DNA of 64,000 nucleotides from Tetrahymena elliotti 4EA (lineage: Eukaryota; Ciliophora; Oligohymenophorea; Hymenostomatida; Tetrahymenidae), in the NCBI GenBank assembly GCA_000231825.2, contig JH720371.1:93451-157450 (forward strand), given 5' to 3'. The position numbers and the translations under genes were made by a program. Below, in pieces: positions 22,178-36,700 of the stretch; the stretch's first letter is position 1, and each line of letters opens with the position of its first letter. The notes under the pieces were generated by a model. The model was not told the DNA's origin and searched no databases. It was given only the letters and a program-made list of their open reading frames with translations.

Positions 22178-23323
22178 ACTTGTAAAAATTAATAAAATAT
22201 TTGTTTTCACATAAAATTTATTTATCAAATGAATTAAATTTTGTATTTGTATATTAAGATTAAAAATTTTGAACATTTTTATTTGGTTTAAAAGTTTAAT
22301 ATCACTTAAATAATTTTTTATTCTTAAAAAAGATTAATTTTCATTTCAAAAATTAAAATTAGCTTCAAATTAAAGACACTTAATTTTTAAGAATGTCTAT
22401 CACTTTCTCAAAAAATAATGTATCTATCGTTATTAATTACATCTTCAATCCTTGGATATTTAATGTAATAGTTTTACTGAGCAAGCCTTACAAATATTTT
22501 TATTAATATGATAATTTATTTCAAGCTAAGATTAGAATTCTCACTTAAAATCGATTTATTGAGTTTTTAATTGACGACAATTTTGTAAATCTTTTAAATT
22601 TTTTTAGTGATCAGTAGTTTTTTCACTATTTTTGAATGAAGCTGAAAGATAAAGAAAGAGCTAAATAAGCTGAATAATAAATTTAATAAATGAATAGACT
22701 ATTTTCATTTTAATAGAGGGAGAGGAGTAAAGATTTTTAATATTATTTAAAAACGAATAAATTTTTTAGTAGAAATGTTAAAAGAGATAAATAGAAAGTT
22801 AGATTGAATGAATGCCAATGAATTATATTAACTAAGAATTTGAAAAGGAAAAGATTAGGAGATTTAATTTAAAAATAGGGAGAATACTTAATTATAAATT
22901 TGTTGGTATACGCTTAAAATAAATTTATTAAGTTAAAATAAAATGAATAGAGTGATTAAATGAAGATATTTTGTTTACAATTAGGATAGTAATAATATCA
23001 TTAAATGCTAGTTAGTATCAGCTAGCTATCTATCAATCATGAGAGAATAGTATTTTCTAAATGTTACTAAGCTAGTAATTATATATTTATTATCATGATG
23101 CCATGTATGTAGTGATTTTAAATTAATTTTTGATTGAATTTGTGATGATGATTTAGTTTATAATATAAGGTAAATTGATGAAAGCACGCACAATAAATTT
23201 CATTGTCACTCAAGTAGAATAAATTTTGTTTGTAGTTTACTTGTTTTTTATTTGTTTGTTTGTTTGGTTATTTGGTTTTAATTCTGAATAGTGAAAGATT
23301 TTGAAAATTAATATTTGATAAAC
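22178..23323. other. Convergent intergenic region
   Basis: Shared 3' flank of the plus-strand LRR gene and the minus-strand LETM1-like gene. It is AT-rich with a short TTTG-rich run near 23225-23280. No gene is seen. Confidence 0.5.
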
Positions 23324-24832
23324 TCAATTCATATCATTGTTAGCATTTCTAAGGAAGTCATATTGCATGATAGAGTACCAAATCATAGCATTGTCATTGA
23401 ATTTACGATTTATATTTACATTTACCCATTCATTAGCAATGACAGATTTCAATGTTTCGTAACATGAAATGGTAGTAATACCTCTTTCTCTGGCAAAGTC
23501 AGTGATTCTGTGACCAACAATATCATGGAAACCCATCTTGAAGAAGGCTTGATCTTAGAGTCTTAATAATTGAAGATGACGTTTGATTTATACAAGGAGG
23601 AGTTAACGTTTTAGAATTTCAAAAGGTCCAAAGTTAAGACTAATTGAGAATTTACTGTATTCAAATTTCTTTTATGATTTAGATAACTTAAGAGCTAAAT
23701 TAGTCAACCAAATTGGAGTGTTTATCAGAATGTTAGCTATTTTAGAAATTATGTAGGTACCAGTGATAACTTCCATACCTAAGAATTTGCAAACGGTAAT
23801 GAGTTCATCAGAGGAGAATTTGTTAAAATCGAGGTTTTCAGATTCGAAATTTTTATAGTTTTTGAAGAAAGCTTGCTTGTAGGTATCGCTGTGGAGGAAG
23901 TGATCAACACTAACGTTGCATTTTTCCATCAAGTGATTTTTTAATTTATATGCTAATTGTTCATGGGCAGAGGCTTAGTTATCTTCCAAAGATTGGACGT
24001 ATTAATCGTAGGCATAATCGAAAGTGTATTGAGAGGGCATAGCGTTAGGGAAGAGAAGTAAGTAAACAGGCAACAACAATTCAGCAGCAGGAACAATAAC
24101 GAAGAATGAGAAAGGAATAATTTTAAATAAATCAGAACGAATTCTCATGCTTTAACGTACTTCATAGCCTGTCATTTATGTTCTTTATTTTTTGGTTAAA
24201 AGGTTGAAGTACCACTTAGAGTCATTGTAAGTGTCGATAGTACCTACCTTTAACAAGAGCATGAATTCTTTCAAAAAAGCTTTGACCTTTGTGTAGTTCT
24301 TTTTTTACTCATGGAATTCTTTAGTTGAAATGACGTTATACTATAATTGCTGTTAGAGTTATTTATTGCTGCTACTGTTGCTGTTTTACTATATATTGCT
24401 ATTTGAATTATTTGTATTATTATTCAAATATTGTACCTATTTGTTAAGGAAATGCTTTACTGTTGAATTATTTCTACTCATAAACTTTATTAAATTCTGC
24501 TTATTCTACATGCTGTTCAAGCTTTAGCTATTCAAGCTGAGTTGACTTGACTCAGGAATATCGCCTAAAAGCACGCTGCTCAAGTTGGAGGAGTTTGAAC
24601 TACGAATGAGATCAACTCCTTGCTTGCTCAATTCCTAAATGTTTAATTACTAAAAGCTCTTGATATCTTTTTCGACTGGCTTCTTGAAAAACGAATGAGA
24701 AAAAACTGAGTTAAACCAAGAGGAATTTCTCATTTTGTTTTGAAGAATCTAAATGCTGCTCATAAAGACAGGTGTATTAAACATCTTCTAAGTAGCATAG
24801 CTTTGCTTAAGAAAGTGGGATAAATGGTTCAT
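23324..24832 (-). CDS. LETM1: LETM1-like mitochondrial inner-membrane protein
   Basis: A single exon of 502 residues. LETM1 proteins sit in the mitochondrial inner membrane and support K+/H+ or Ca2+/H+ exchange and mitochondrial protein synthesis. The N-terminus is rich in Ser, Lys, Arg and hydrophobic residues with few acidic ones, as expected for a targeting region, followed by a Ser/Asn/Gln-rich linker (~100-165). The LETM1 signature runs from ~185: a segment like FLKEFMLLLKVGTID, then RIRSDLFKIIPFSFFVIVPA and AELLLPVYLLLFPNAMPS around the single membrane helix (~230-262). The ribosome-binding-like helical domain follows to the C-terminus. It is shorter than animal LETM1 (about 740 residues); I see no EF-hand or long C-terminal coiled coil. 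The start ATG is the first after upstream non-coding sequence. The linker uses many TAA/TAG codons while the core does not. Confidence 0.88.
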
Positions 24833-27067
24833 CTTAATGAGTGTATGCTGATTTCAATAGTGATTCTAAGATGAATAGATAGATAGATATATTTAGTGTT
24901 TTTATTTCTTTATGATTCTATAAGAACTTCTTATTAATATTGTTTATTTGTTAGTTTGCTTTTTTACTTGTTATTTATCTATGAGCTTGTGCTAATTTAT
25001 TATTATTTATTTATTTAATTTATTTATTTATTTATTCTTTTGTTAGTTTTTTCGCTTGTTTTTGATTTATTGAACCTTCTTGTTAATTTTAAGAGTATTC
25101 TTCGGTTTATGCTTTTCTTTGGTTTTTGCTTAGAATTGTTTTCTTTCTGATTAGATTTATTGAATTGGTATTATTTTTTATTTTTTTTATTTATAAATCT
25201 TTCTTTTGACTTTTCTTTTCTCTTTTTATTTAAAGATCAAACAAATCAATTAAAATTTTTTGAGTAATTCTAAGTATATTTATGCATTTATGCATTTTTA
25301 TTTGCATAGTCGCTCATCTATTTCTAAATTTTCGCTTGTAATATGATAGAAGAAATTAATCAAAATGATCATTAGGTACTAATATTATTAATTCAAAAAT
25401 AGATAGACAAATGCATTTATTCTTTCTTTGATCAAATTTCATTCATCAATGAAACTATTTATCCTAATTTTCAGTACAAGTGTATATATCATTTTAATGC
25501 CTGCTCAATATTATTTACTTTCTCACTTTCATTATTATTGTTAAAAACAAAAATGCTCACTTCAAAAAATTTGAGAAAAAATTAATTTAAATTTTCAAAG
25601 ACATTTTTGAAGTAAACTAAATTTTAAGATATATAAAATGAGAATCAGAAAAGTATTTTGGATTAGAATTTATTTAGATATTTCTGGAAATCTAAAATAA
25701 ATTGAAATTAGTTATTAGGTTATTAATCTATTTGTTTTTTACAACAACAAAATTTTCATTCTAAAAGAGCATAAAGGAGATAATTAATATAGACAGGTGC
25801 AAAATAAATTAAACCATATAAATTACATATGGCTTAATAGAAAATTCTAATTTGTTCCTCTAATTAACTAACATTCTTTGTATAAGAATTTGCCTAACTT
25901 TGAAAACAAGAAGGCACAACTATTTCTATAATTACCTCTTTTACATGATTTTTTAAAACTTTAAACAGGTCTCAACTTATTAAATTTTTACTTAATTTTT
26001 TCTTAAACTCATTTTTGGTTTTGAAATTTTTATTATCTCCTTGAATTTATCAAAAACTAAATAAATTCATTAAAGTATTCAAAAACTTTAAATAATTCAT
26101 CAATTTAGTATGCATTATTAATTAATTTCGAAACATTTGTAATCTTATAATAGTGACACCTTTTATTAATAAGGTGATCAATTCATCAGTCAACGCTCCT
26201 TATAAACTTAACTTTACCAAAAAAATTATAAATAAATTTAACTTATTATCATTCACCAAACAACCTTTAAATACATTAAAAATGCAACAAAATTTCATTA
26301 ATTTTTGATATTTGACACATTTATTTCAGAAAAAAAGGAATTTCATGATTAAAATAGAAAATGATGAAATAATTTATATATTTATTTAAAAGATTATTTT
26401 TTAAAATTTGAGAATCAATAAATTGGAAAGAACAAAGTCTAATTATTCATAAGCTTAAGAGAGTTTATATAAAAAATGTTTAATGCAAATGATGTAAGGA
26501 ATTATGATATATTGAAGACACTTAAAGAAAGGAAATAATTATTCATTATTTCAGGTTTAAAATAGAAAAATGATGGAATAATTAATTTATTTCTAGACTT
26601 AAATTTGAGAAAACAAAAATATTATTTTTAAAGATTTGAGAATCAGTTTTCTTAAAGAAAATGGAAAGAATCAAGTCAAATGATTAATAAGCTCAAGTGG
26701 ATTTATAAGGAATGATAAATGCAATTGATTAAATGTAATGATTGATGATAAATAATAGATATTTAAAGAAAGGAAAGAATTATAAATTATATTTAATTTA
26801 AAGTAGAAAAATAATAAAGCATTTTAGTTATTTATATTTTAGAATATTTAAAAAACTTTTAAGAATCAGTTTTCTTAAAGAAACATGAAAGAATAATCTC
26901 AAAATATTTGTAAGCTTAAGTGGATTGATAAAAAATGATAAATGCAATAGATATTTAAGGATTGGTGATATATAGTAGACATTTAAAGAAAGGAAATAAT
27001 TATTAATAGATCAATTTTTATTTTAAAATTAGTTTGTATTTCAATTTAATTTGAAAATTGTTTTAAA
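24833..27067. other. Intergenic region with imperfect repeats
   Basis: Upstream of the LETM1-like gene and downstream of the HAD gene. It contains simple TTTA/GATA-type runs (about 24875-25040) and a family of imperfect repeats at about 26400-27005. No gene is recognised. Confidence 0.5.
26400..27005. repeat. Three imperfect ~200-bp tandem copies
   Basis: Copies at about 26400-26550, 26630-26790 and 26850-27005 share, in the same order, a GAGAATCA-type start, an AAGCTTAAG/AAGCTCAAG block (near 26450, 26688, 26909), a run containing AAAAATG or GATAAATGC, and an end containing TTAAAGAAAGGAAA (near 26522, 26762, 26980). They differ by many substitutions and indels. There is no coding frame across them. 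Confidence 0.6.
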
Positions 27068-28174
27068 TCATTTTAAATTTTCTAATTCAAAAATTAATTA
27101 GATTGCTTCTGAAACATTTTAGCAAACATGTTTAGCAGGAAATTATTCAGAGTTTTCTCCAAATTTGAATACACCAGTTCTAACAAGTATTGAAGTCCAC
27201 CCTGCATTATTCGCTCCTTGTATATCTGATGAAGGATTGTCACCTATCATGTAAAATTTGCTTATTTCGTATTTCTTGCCTGGAGATTTTTTGTTGTATT
27301 CTTATAGAAGATTTCTGCAATGCATTTCGGCATATTCGTAAGTCAAAGGTGAGGGCTTTCCATATTAATTAATTTATAGTTCTCTATTATAAAGCAATTT
27401 ATACACACTTTTCAAGGCTATGTTAAAACATCCAAATACAATACGAGGTAAACGGAAAGTATCTTAATAAGTTAAATCATTTGAGGTACAATATAATGGA
27501 ACGTGTTAATCAAATTAAGGCAGATATTAAGTTTTAGAAATAGATCCATCTTCTGTGGTTAGAATATCTGTAATAAGTTAAATGTATTCCTCCCATTTAT
27601 CAGGATCATATAAAAGAAAAATTGCAGATATTTTAAGATGGTCTTTATGTAATTCTTCAGCAGTCATTCCAAGACGCTCTGAAACTTCTTTAAGAGTATC
27701 TTAGCATTGATTTTAATATTTTATGGGTGCAATTATTGGATAAATACTCAAATATTCAGTAACAGTAATATATTTTTTAGCTCCCATATATCTAGCTATA
27801 TCTTCAGATCTACCATGACCACCTACTAAAATTACTTTATCTTCATATTCACCCTTAATAACGCTCTTTAATGGAGTATAATTTAATATCAACTATTCTT
27901 TACGAAGTCTATTAACCTCGTCATCAGTCAAGCTATGAATTTTATTTATCTTATGAACAAAGTTATCTTCGCTCATTCCTCCACCATTAGTAAGTAAAAC
28001 AAAAGGTAATCTCATCTCTTTTTCATCTGCAAATCTGTTTGGAGCTAGCTCAGAAAGAGGTTTTTGCATCATTTTAATGACTTCTGTTCCATAGTTAATA
28101 GGAGTTGGACCTAAAATAAGAACTCCATCTATATCAGAGACGATAGCTGGAATCTTTATAACTTCTTCTTCCAT
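27068..28174 (-). CDS. HAD-IIA superfamily hydrolase, CECR5/HDHD5 type
   Basis: A single exon of 368 residues starting at the ATG in position 28174-28172. HAD hydrolases are Mg2+-dependent phosphatases using an Asp nucleophile. Motif I is VSDIDGVL (Asp14 nucleophile, Asp16), motif II is the Thr in LLTNGGG, the motif III lysine is in GKPSPLTYEYAE, and motif IV is GDNPSSDIQGANNAGW near the C-terminus. The order and spacing, with a large cap between motifs II and III, fit the class IIA group that includes human CECR5/HDHD5 and NagD. These are often mitochondrial; I see no strong targeting signal here. The substrate is unknown. All catalytic residues are present, so the enzyme looks active. The prolyl iminopeptidase gene lies upstream on the same strand, without evidence of co-transcription. 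Confidence 0.9.
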
Positions 28175-28753
28175 ATCCAAATAGTTTTTTTAGTGTCTTC
28201 TTAATTTATTCTTAAAAAGATTTACTTTTAAATTGTTTGATTTGTATTATAAATTTGCATAAATGATCTTTGTTAAATAGATTTCATACAGCTTTTAATG
28301 ATTTATTCAATATATAAATCTTTTGATAATATGCCATTATAGTAATTAAAAATATTAATCATGACTTACTTACTCAAAAAATTTTTATTAAGAAAAATTA
28401 CATCAAAAAGCAAAAAAGCATCCAAAATCATCATTTTATTCTTTAAGATTCACCCAAAAAAATCTTGTTGAAACAAAATTTATTAAAATTATGATAAACA
28501 TCTAAACTTTGAAAAAATTGTTTTGATTATGACGTTTGCTTTGATCATTTTACAATTAATACCTTCTTATTATTTATTAGGTAGGATAGATATATCAGAT
28601 ATTTTTATTTAGTATACACATACAAAAAGAAGATGGAGAAAAGTATATTTAAAGGTAATTTGAGAATATATCTTTAATAAATTTATTTTAAAAAAAGATA
28701 CAGAATAGAAATATGTATTATAATAAAAAGATAATTCATAAGTTTAGATCAAT
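28175..28753. other. Spacer between two minus-strand enzyme genes
   Basis: AT-rich promoter or 3' region between the peptidase and the HAD hydrolase genes. No other feature is seen. Confidence 0.5.
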
Positions 28754-29725
<972 letters not shown>

Positions 29726-30029
29726 CTTTTTTTACTTTTATATTAAACTAAATTTTACTAAAGATTATTTATTCTTTATTTAATTATAAATCTTTTCTTT
29801 GGCAATCTCTGATGTTTAAACAAATTTCAAGCATATCTTATGACTATTCTTTATAGTATTTTACTATTCAATCTTATTAGCTTACCAGATTACTGTAAGT
29901 TTTTAATTCCTAAAAATAAAAAAAGATATTGATATTAAAAAATTCAGCAAAACAATCATTTAAGAAAAAAAAGAAGATTTTGTGTTTAAGGTTTATCTTA
30001 TTTACTCTCTAAACAAGCAAGCAAATAAA

Positions 30030-30490
30030 CTAATAAATAAAACATTTTCTTCAAAATAAGTAATGATAAAAACTAGCAAAAACAGTTGTTATCAATACAT
30101 TAAAGTTAATTTATGGATATTTTTAAGGAAAATAATGTGAAAGAAAACAAGTAAAAGCAATCTTTAGAGTTAAAATTTCTGATATTTTTTTAGATCTATA
30201 ACTTTTATCGAAATTTAGTAGTTGCTTAATATTTTTTATAGTTCATCATGTAATAAAGATAAATAAGAGATTTTCTTCAAAATAAATATTGATAAAAGCT
30301 AAGATGCATAGTTGTTTTCATTAACATCTTTTAGTCAATTTTAATTTCATTATGATTTATCAGCTAAAATTTTGAAAGAAAAAGAAAGATATGAGTGAAG
30401 ACAAATCGAAGTAATCTTTTATAATTTAATTTCTGATCTCTTTTTATGGACTATATCTTTTATCTAAATATAGTATACGTGTTCAATATT
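30030..30490. repeat. Diverged tandem duplication of about 220 bp
   Basis: Copies at about 30030-30235 and 30252-30490 share collinear blocks: a TTTTCTTCAAAATAA start, a GTTGTT core, a GAAAGAAAA block, CAATCTTT/TAATCTTT and an ending like AACTTTTATC versus TATCTTTTATC. There is no coding frame across them. Confidence 0.55.
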
Positions 30491-31298
30491 TTCTTGAATT
30501 AATTATCTAACAAAAAATAAATCAAATTTCAGAAGAATTTTCTTTAATGTTATTGCATTTTTCTCATATTTGTAAATAAAATAAATTAATAAAAAAATTC
30601 ATGTTAATTGATAAATAAACAACTAAAGAAATCCTATTTACTTAGAAAAGCAGGTTTGAACATTAATAAAATATTTTTTATTCTTAATTAATTATATGAT
30701 AATTTTTAGATTATTTTATAATAAGCAATGTCTGCTATTTCATTTTTAAGTAATAATTGGTTCAACATAAAAATGGTAATTCAACTAACTAGTCTTTTTG
30801 CTTGAATAATCCTTCTTCATAACTTAAAAATTTGTATTAAATCCTGAAAATAAATAATATTTAATCAGTGAGTTGAGTCAAATAATTATCAATTAATCCA
30901 TTAATTAGTATTTGGCTCAAAATCAAAGTCCTTATTTAAAAATGGAAAATTTACTGATATTAAAATGCTATCTATACTAGATGTTAAGACTCAAAGCTTA
31001 GAGATAGATAGATTTGCTTAAACTAAAAAATTTAGGAATATTTAATAAGTAGAAATATCTAAAAACCTATCCTTTTTTTTGAAATTTACATTTATGAAAA
31101 TCTGAAGAAAAAATTAAAAAGAAAGAAAAAGCAAATATTAAAATTCTTTAATTTTTTTAAATAAATTCAGTTTTTTAAAATATTTTAAAAAATCTAAATA
31201 ATTTTAAGTCAAATATTTTTAGATTAATTGAGTGGCATTAATAAAAATTTAATTTCTAATTTATTTCAAAATGATAAACAGGCTTTCATATTTATTTA

Positions 31299-32125
31299 TT
31301 ACCCAGTAAAGGTGTAAGTAAATTATGGTTATCAATATTTACATATCTAGTTAGTTTATTAATAATTTGAAGATGATCTTCACATGTTAACATAATATAT
31401 AATACCAAAAGAAATTATCTTTAGAAACTTTTTAGTAACTATTATATATTTCTAGATCAAATTGCTATCCAATAGATTTTGAAAATAATTACTTATCAGA
31501 TGCAATTGAATGAACATTAGAAATCAGATAATGAAAGGAAAAAAATTTGAGTTGAATATTATATGCATTTTTTATTAAAAAATACTTTTAAATTCTCATC
31601 TAAATTTGGATAATGAATATTTTTTTTAATTTTTGGGGTTTTTAAAAAAAGACTATTTTTCTACTTTATAAAATACATTATTTTTAAATTTTGATATAAC
31701 ATTCATGTATCAAATTTAACGGAAGAATACACTTAATATAATTCTTCAATACACCAAAAAATTTGACAAAATTTCTTAGGTATTTATAAAAACAATTGAT
31801 GGGTTTTTCAATATTGATCAGGAATAGTCATAAAAAACCAAAAATAAATTTTTTGGTTATTACATTTATATGAAGAGAATGAATAAATTAAGCTTTGAAG
31901 ATATTTTCACAAATCTAAAACAATTTAAGTAAGGATATAATAGATTTATTAGTCACATAAATACAAATATAATTTTTAATTTATTTCATAAATAAGATTT
32001 ATCTTTTCTAATTTATTTCATAAAGGTAAATATTGATTGCCTAGTAAAAGTGTAAGTAAAATATTGTCATCAATATTTGCATATCTAGGTAATATATTTA
32101 TTATTTGAAAATGATATTTTCTTTA
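31299..32125. repeat. Pair of ~100-bp direct repeats
   Basis: The segments about 31299-31400 and 32027-32125 share GTAAAGGTGTAAGTAAA versus GTAAAAGTGTAAGTAAA followed by TATCAATATTTACATATCTA versus CATCAATATTTGCATATCTA. They lie in the same orientation about 730 bp apart. The function is unknown. Confidence 0.55.
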
Positions 32126-33711
32126 TTTAAATAAATCCAATATCTAGTTTTTAAATCAGATTTTGTTTTTGTTTTTTGAAAATCAGATAGAAAAGGGAAA
32201 CAAATTAATTAAAAAATTTTTAAATATTAGATGATTAGTTAGACCTTATTTGGGATATGAATTAATTTCTGAATATCCATCAATCAAATTAAGAATAGAG
32301 CAAACAAAATAATTTATTATTCAGTTAAAGGAACTAATTTTAACCATAAAAGAAAACACCTTTATATTATGTGAAAATATTCAAAAATATTATTTATCCT
32401 AGAAAAGAAAAGTGTTAAATGTCAGGAATATCCATCCATGATGATTATTTTCATTTAAGCAATAAATGTAAAAATGGTGAAAAGAGAATAAAAACAAGCT
32501 TCTATTATTAGATGAAGCAAATAGAATCATTTGGTAATTATTTGAAAAGAAAAGATAACTTTTAAGTGAAAGAAAAAAGAAATAAATATTTCAATCAAAT
32601 ATTAAAATATATTTTTTCATGGATTTATTTTGATTATTTTAAAATGTTGATATGCTTTTCCATATTTATTTGAAACACTTGTTTAGACTTGTTAAATTAA
32701 AAATTTAATTATTAAAAATACCTTATTTGAAAAATTAGAAAAAAATATATCAGCAATAATGTTATGCTGTAGTTTGGAAAATGAGAGTGAGTACCCATCA
32801 AAATCAGAGTACATATTAAAATCAAATAAATTAAGAAAACTTTATTTAAATATGGTAAAATTTTTTCTTTAAAAATAATGAAGCAATAGGGTGAATAGGG
32901 TTGGTAAAATTATAAATATTTAAAAACATAAGAATTATATTAAAGTATTAAAAAAATTCTTAAATCCATATAAAAACCTAAATTAATCATAGAATATCTA
33001 ATTACATGTTTTAAAAAAATATTTCTAATATACATACATAATTACTCTCTTAAATTTTTTGTAAAATTCTCATAAAATAAAATTAGAAGATAAAGCTTTT
33101 TCACTCACTAAGTAAAAATGAAGAATTTTAAATAGATAAATTTCAAATCTAATTTAGCATTAAAAAAGAGTATTTTTTTAATATTTCTGAAAGATAAAAA
33201 TAGTTTTATTCAAACAAATTTTATTAATTTTTACTTTTTTTAATCATAAGGAAAATATTTTAAATTTTTATTAAATCCAAACAAATTTTAAAGAGTAAAT
33301 TTAAAAAAGTAGCTATTTAAATCATCGATCTAAAAAGGGTTTTTGGAGATAAAACTTTCTCGCCATAAAAAATTGGTGAAATAATATTAGTTTAATGATA
33401 TTAATTTAAAATACCTTAGTTTGATATGCTTTTTGTTTGTAAAATTAATATTTGATTTGAATATCATTTAACTTTCTCCTTTTTTTAACAGTATCTGCGA
33501 ATAGATTATTTATCTAATTAATATTTTTTTGAATGTCTATTTATTATTTGCATAAAAAGTAGGAGTATCAAAAAACAACAACAAATTAAATTGTAAAATT
33601 GTTCAAAATAAATTTTTAAATAAAATATCTTTAAAATATTTACATTTAGAAACAAATAAGTCAGTCTGAGAAGTTTGATAATATATAGCAGTTATTTAGG
33701 AAAGATATAAA

Positions 33712-36700
33712 ATGGATATACTTAAAACTATTCTAGATCCAAAAGAGTTAATGAGATAATTGTTGATTATGATGAAGAATTTTTATTATGAAAGACTTGA
33801 ATTTGCTTTAAAATCATTTAATAGAAATCTTTATCTTATTATGACTGTAATATTAATTCATTATCTGCAGCTAGTCTCATTGCTTTTTACTAGCAGCGTA
33901 CTAAATATTATAGCACCTGTAAGTAGAAAAGCATCTCGATAATTAACTTAAACTATTATTCAAGTTGTTGATTTAAGTAGAATTTATCCTATTTTTTTTC
34001 CTTTCTTTTCATCTGAAGAATCTGTGAAGATATACTTCAACATCATTATTCTCTTAGTGAATGTTTCATTCATTTCTACATTAATTATGCAATTTATTTT
34101 CAGAGATAACTTGACAAGAATGATTTTAGGATAACTTTCTAGCTTTGTATTTAGTATCTACAATTTTGTTTTTCTTCTACCTTTTATTGAAGTAGGAATA
34201 TACAGCATGTCCTATGGGACAAGTACAGTAGATGTTGCTATAGGCATTGTGAATATTCTATTAACTTTTTTTATTGGTATATTTGTAGCAATGCATGATT
34301 TCGATTTCTCTTTTATCACAGTCGACTTTGGATCAAAAAACGAAAGTTTTAGTTACAGTATTAATGTTTTCTTAGAATCAGTAATAGCAGGTGTCTTTGT
34401 AGCAAATAAATTTACTCTGAACTAATTCATTCACTTAGTAGCATCTTGTCAAAGAATAGCAGATCTTGTTACTAATTTTCCTTACTTTGATAGAAGTGTT
34501 TCTAAATTCAATTTCTCTTTATCAATAACCTACTTTTTCTTAAACACTATTATGCTTATTGAATCTCTTTTCTCATTTTCTTCTAGCACTGATTTTTCTT
34601 TAATAATTATTTTTACAGTAACAATATCAATGAAATCATCCTTTCTTATTTATGATTACTTAATATAAAAACTCACTCAAATCCCAAGAGAGAAAATCAC
34701 CAACCAAGATCTTGCCAGCTTGTATATAAGAATACTTTATGACTATTTTAACTTAAGAGTGACTCATTATCTTGATAAAGATAGGGGAATCTTTTTAGAG
34801 TATTGCTTGCATCAACACAAGCAGTACTGCAAATCAAATTAAAAAATCTAAGTTGAAGAATGCTTTTGTACAAAATATGAAGCCAAAAACATTCTCAATC
34901 TGAAAATTGAAAAACAATGGAAACTATTTATGTGCAATTACATAGTTGAAAGTTTTTAATTGTTCTTTTAACATCATGAAAAAGAATAAAAAAATTGCAG
35001 CAGATTAAAAGTAATTGTTTAAAAAATGAAAATAAATATTTTATTTTTATTTTAATAAATTTAGGTAACTTATGCAAGCTTTTTAACTGAAGTCTTGTGT
35101 TAGCCTAGTATAGCATTTAGAGAAATTTTAATTTTAAAGAAATCATGTGATAATGAGCCATTTAAAATCAAATGGGCAATTTAAATGCTAAATAGAAAAG
35201 TGTGGGCTCTGTATAAGCCTGTAATAAATGATAAGAAAGTGTAAAATGTAAGAATTAACATGAGCCATATGCTTAATTTCGACGTTTTTATTGAAGAGCT
35301 AATGACCCTTATCAAAAAATAGCTTTATGATATGAGATAGTTTGCTATACTTTTAGCAGGGGATCAAATTGACTTAAATCAGCTCTAAAAATACTCAAAA
35401 AAATTATAAAGAGTAAAACAGGTTTTGAAGAGAAGAATCGCTTATCTTTTTGATATTAATCCTCACAGTCCTTTACTTTACAAGCTGACAGGAGTATATT
35501 CTTAGTATCTTGATTTTTAAGCAAAATCAGTGAAAAATTTTGCAAGGAAAAGCAAACAAATAATTACTTAGCCTCTTCTTACAGAAGGTATAATATTAAT
35601 TCAATTAAATTTTTATTAATTAATCTATTTTAATTAAAGATTATGTTATTGATATCTATCTTCGCAGATCATGTGTTATCCATCTTACTCTTTTAGATTC
35701 ACCTGGTTGAGATTTACTTAAATATTGAATTTAATATTAATTAATTGTTGATTTTTGAAAATATTTTAGGTAAAATAATGAAAGTAACTTAAGAGGTTTC
35801 TAATGTTTTAGGATTTGAAAAAGGTGATTTACTTGGAAAACAAATTGAAGCAATAATTCCTGAATAATATTAAAAATATCACAGTATTTTTATAAAGAAT
35901 TTTATAAATCATGGCTTTTCAAGCTAAATTAGTTAAAACAAAATATTTTCTTTTGCAGTTAATTCGAAAGGATTTATTGTGCCTGTTGATCTAAGAGTTA
36001 AGATAGATCACTTTACTAAATAGGACTATGGAGTTTCAGGATTAATGACAAAAATGTCTTAACTGACTGAATATATTTTACTTACAGATGATTTTTGTAT
36101 TTCAAATATGACTGAAAAATTATACAGACAATGCTTTTATTTTTAGTTTAAAGATGAATATCAAAGAATCAAAAATATTGATATTTTGAGAATTATTCCT
36201 CTTATTGGAGCCTTAAATTACAAGCAGAGTTCAAATCTTATTAATGGCAAAACAGTCAATACTATCATGCTTATCCCACTCAGTAAGACCATTATGGAAT
36301 AGCTTTCAAGAAAGAGTGGTCATCCTGAAACTGAGCTTTCTTTGCTTCTCTGCAAAATATTCATTCACAAATATGCATTTTTTGAAATTTCTGCTGATGT
36401 AAAAAAAATAGAAACAAATATTGGAAAATCGTTCTACTTTATTCAGTTTCGTTCAATAAGGAGAATAGGCAGAGTTACTGAAAAGGTTTATTTTTTATTT
36501 ATTTTATCGAATTTAAAAAGTATTTTATTAAAAAAAATAAGATTGATCAATTTAATGAACTGAAAAAAGATTTAAATAGACTTCTTGGCCTAGATCTTAA
36601 AATGACTCAAGTAGATTCGGATGAGGTTGGAAAAAAGAGCAACAATCCTTTTACTAAAACTTATTACTATTAGAATGGAAGAACATTTTTAAGCAATACA

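Larger units (their letters stand above)
29726..33711. other. Long AT-rich intergenic region
   Basis: Divergent region of about 4 kb between the peptidase and the PAS/TM gene. Apart from two duplicated segments (listed) I see no convincing gene. A TGA-free frame at 32419-32673 (84 codons) is within chance expectation. Confidence 0.5.

Noticed and set aside
32419..32673. ATG frame of 84 codons in the 29.7-33.7 kb gap
   Set aside because: This length is expected by chance when only TGA terminates, and the second half is AT-driven Ile/Phe/Tyr-rich sequence.
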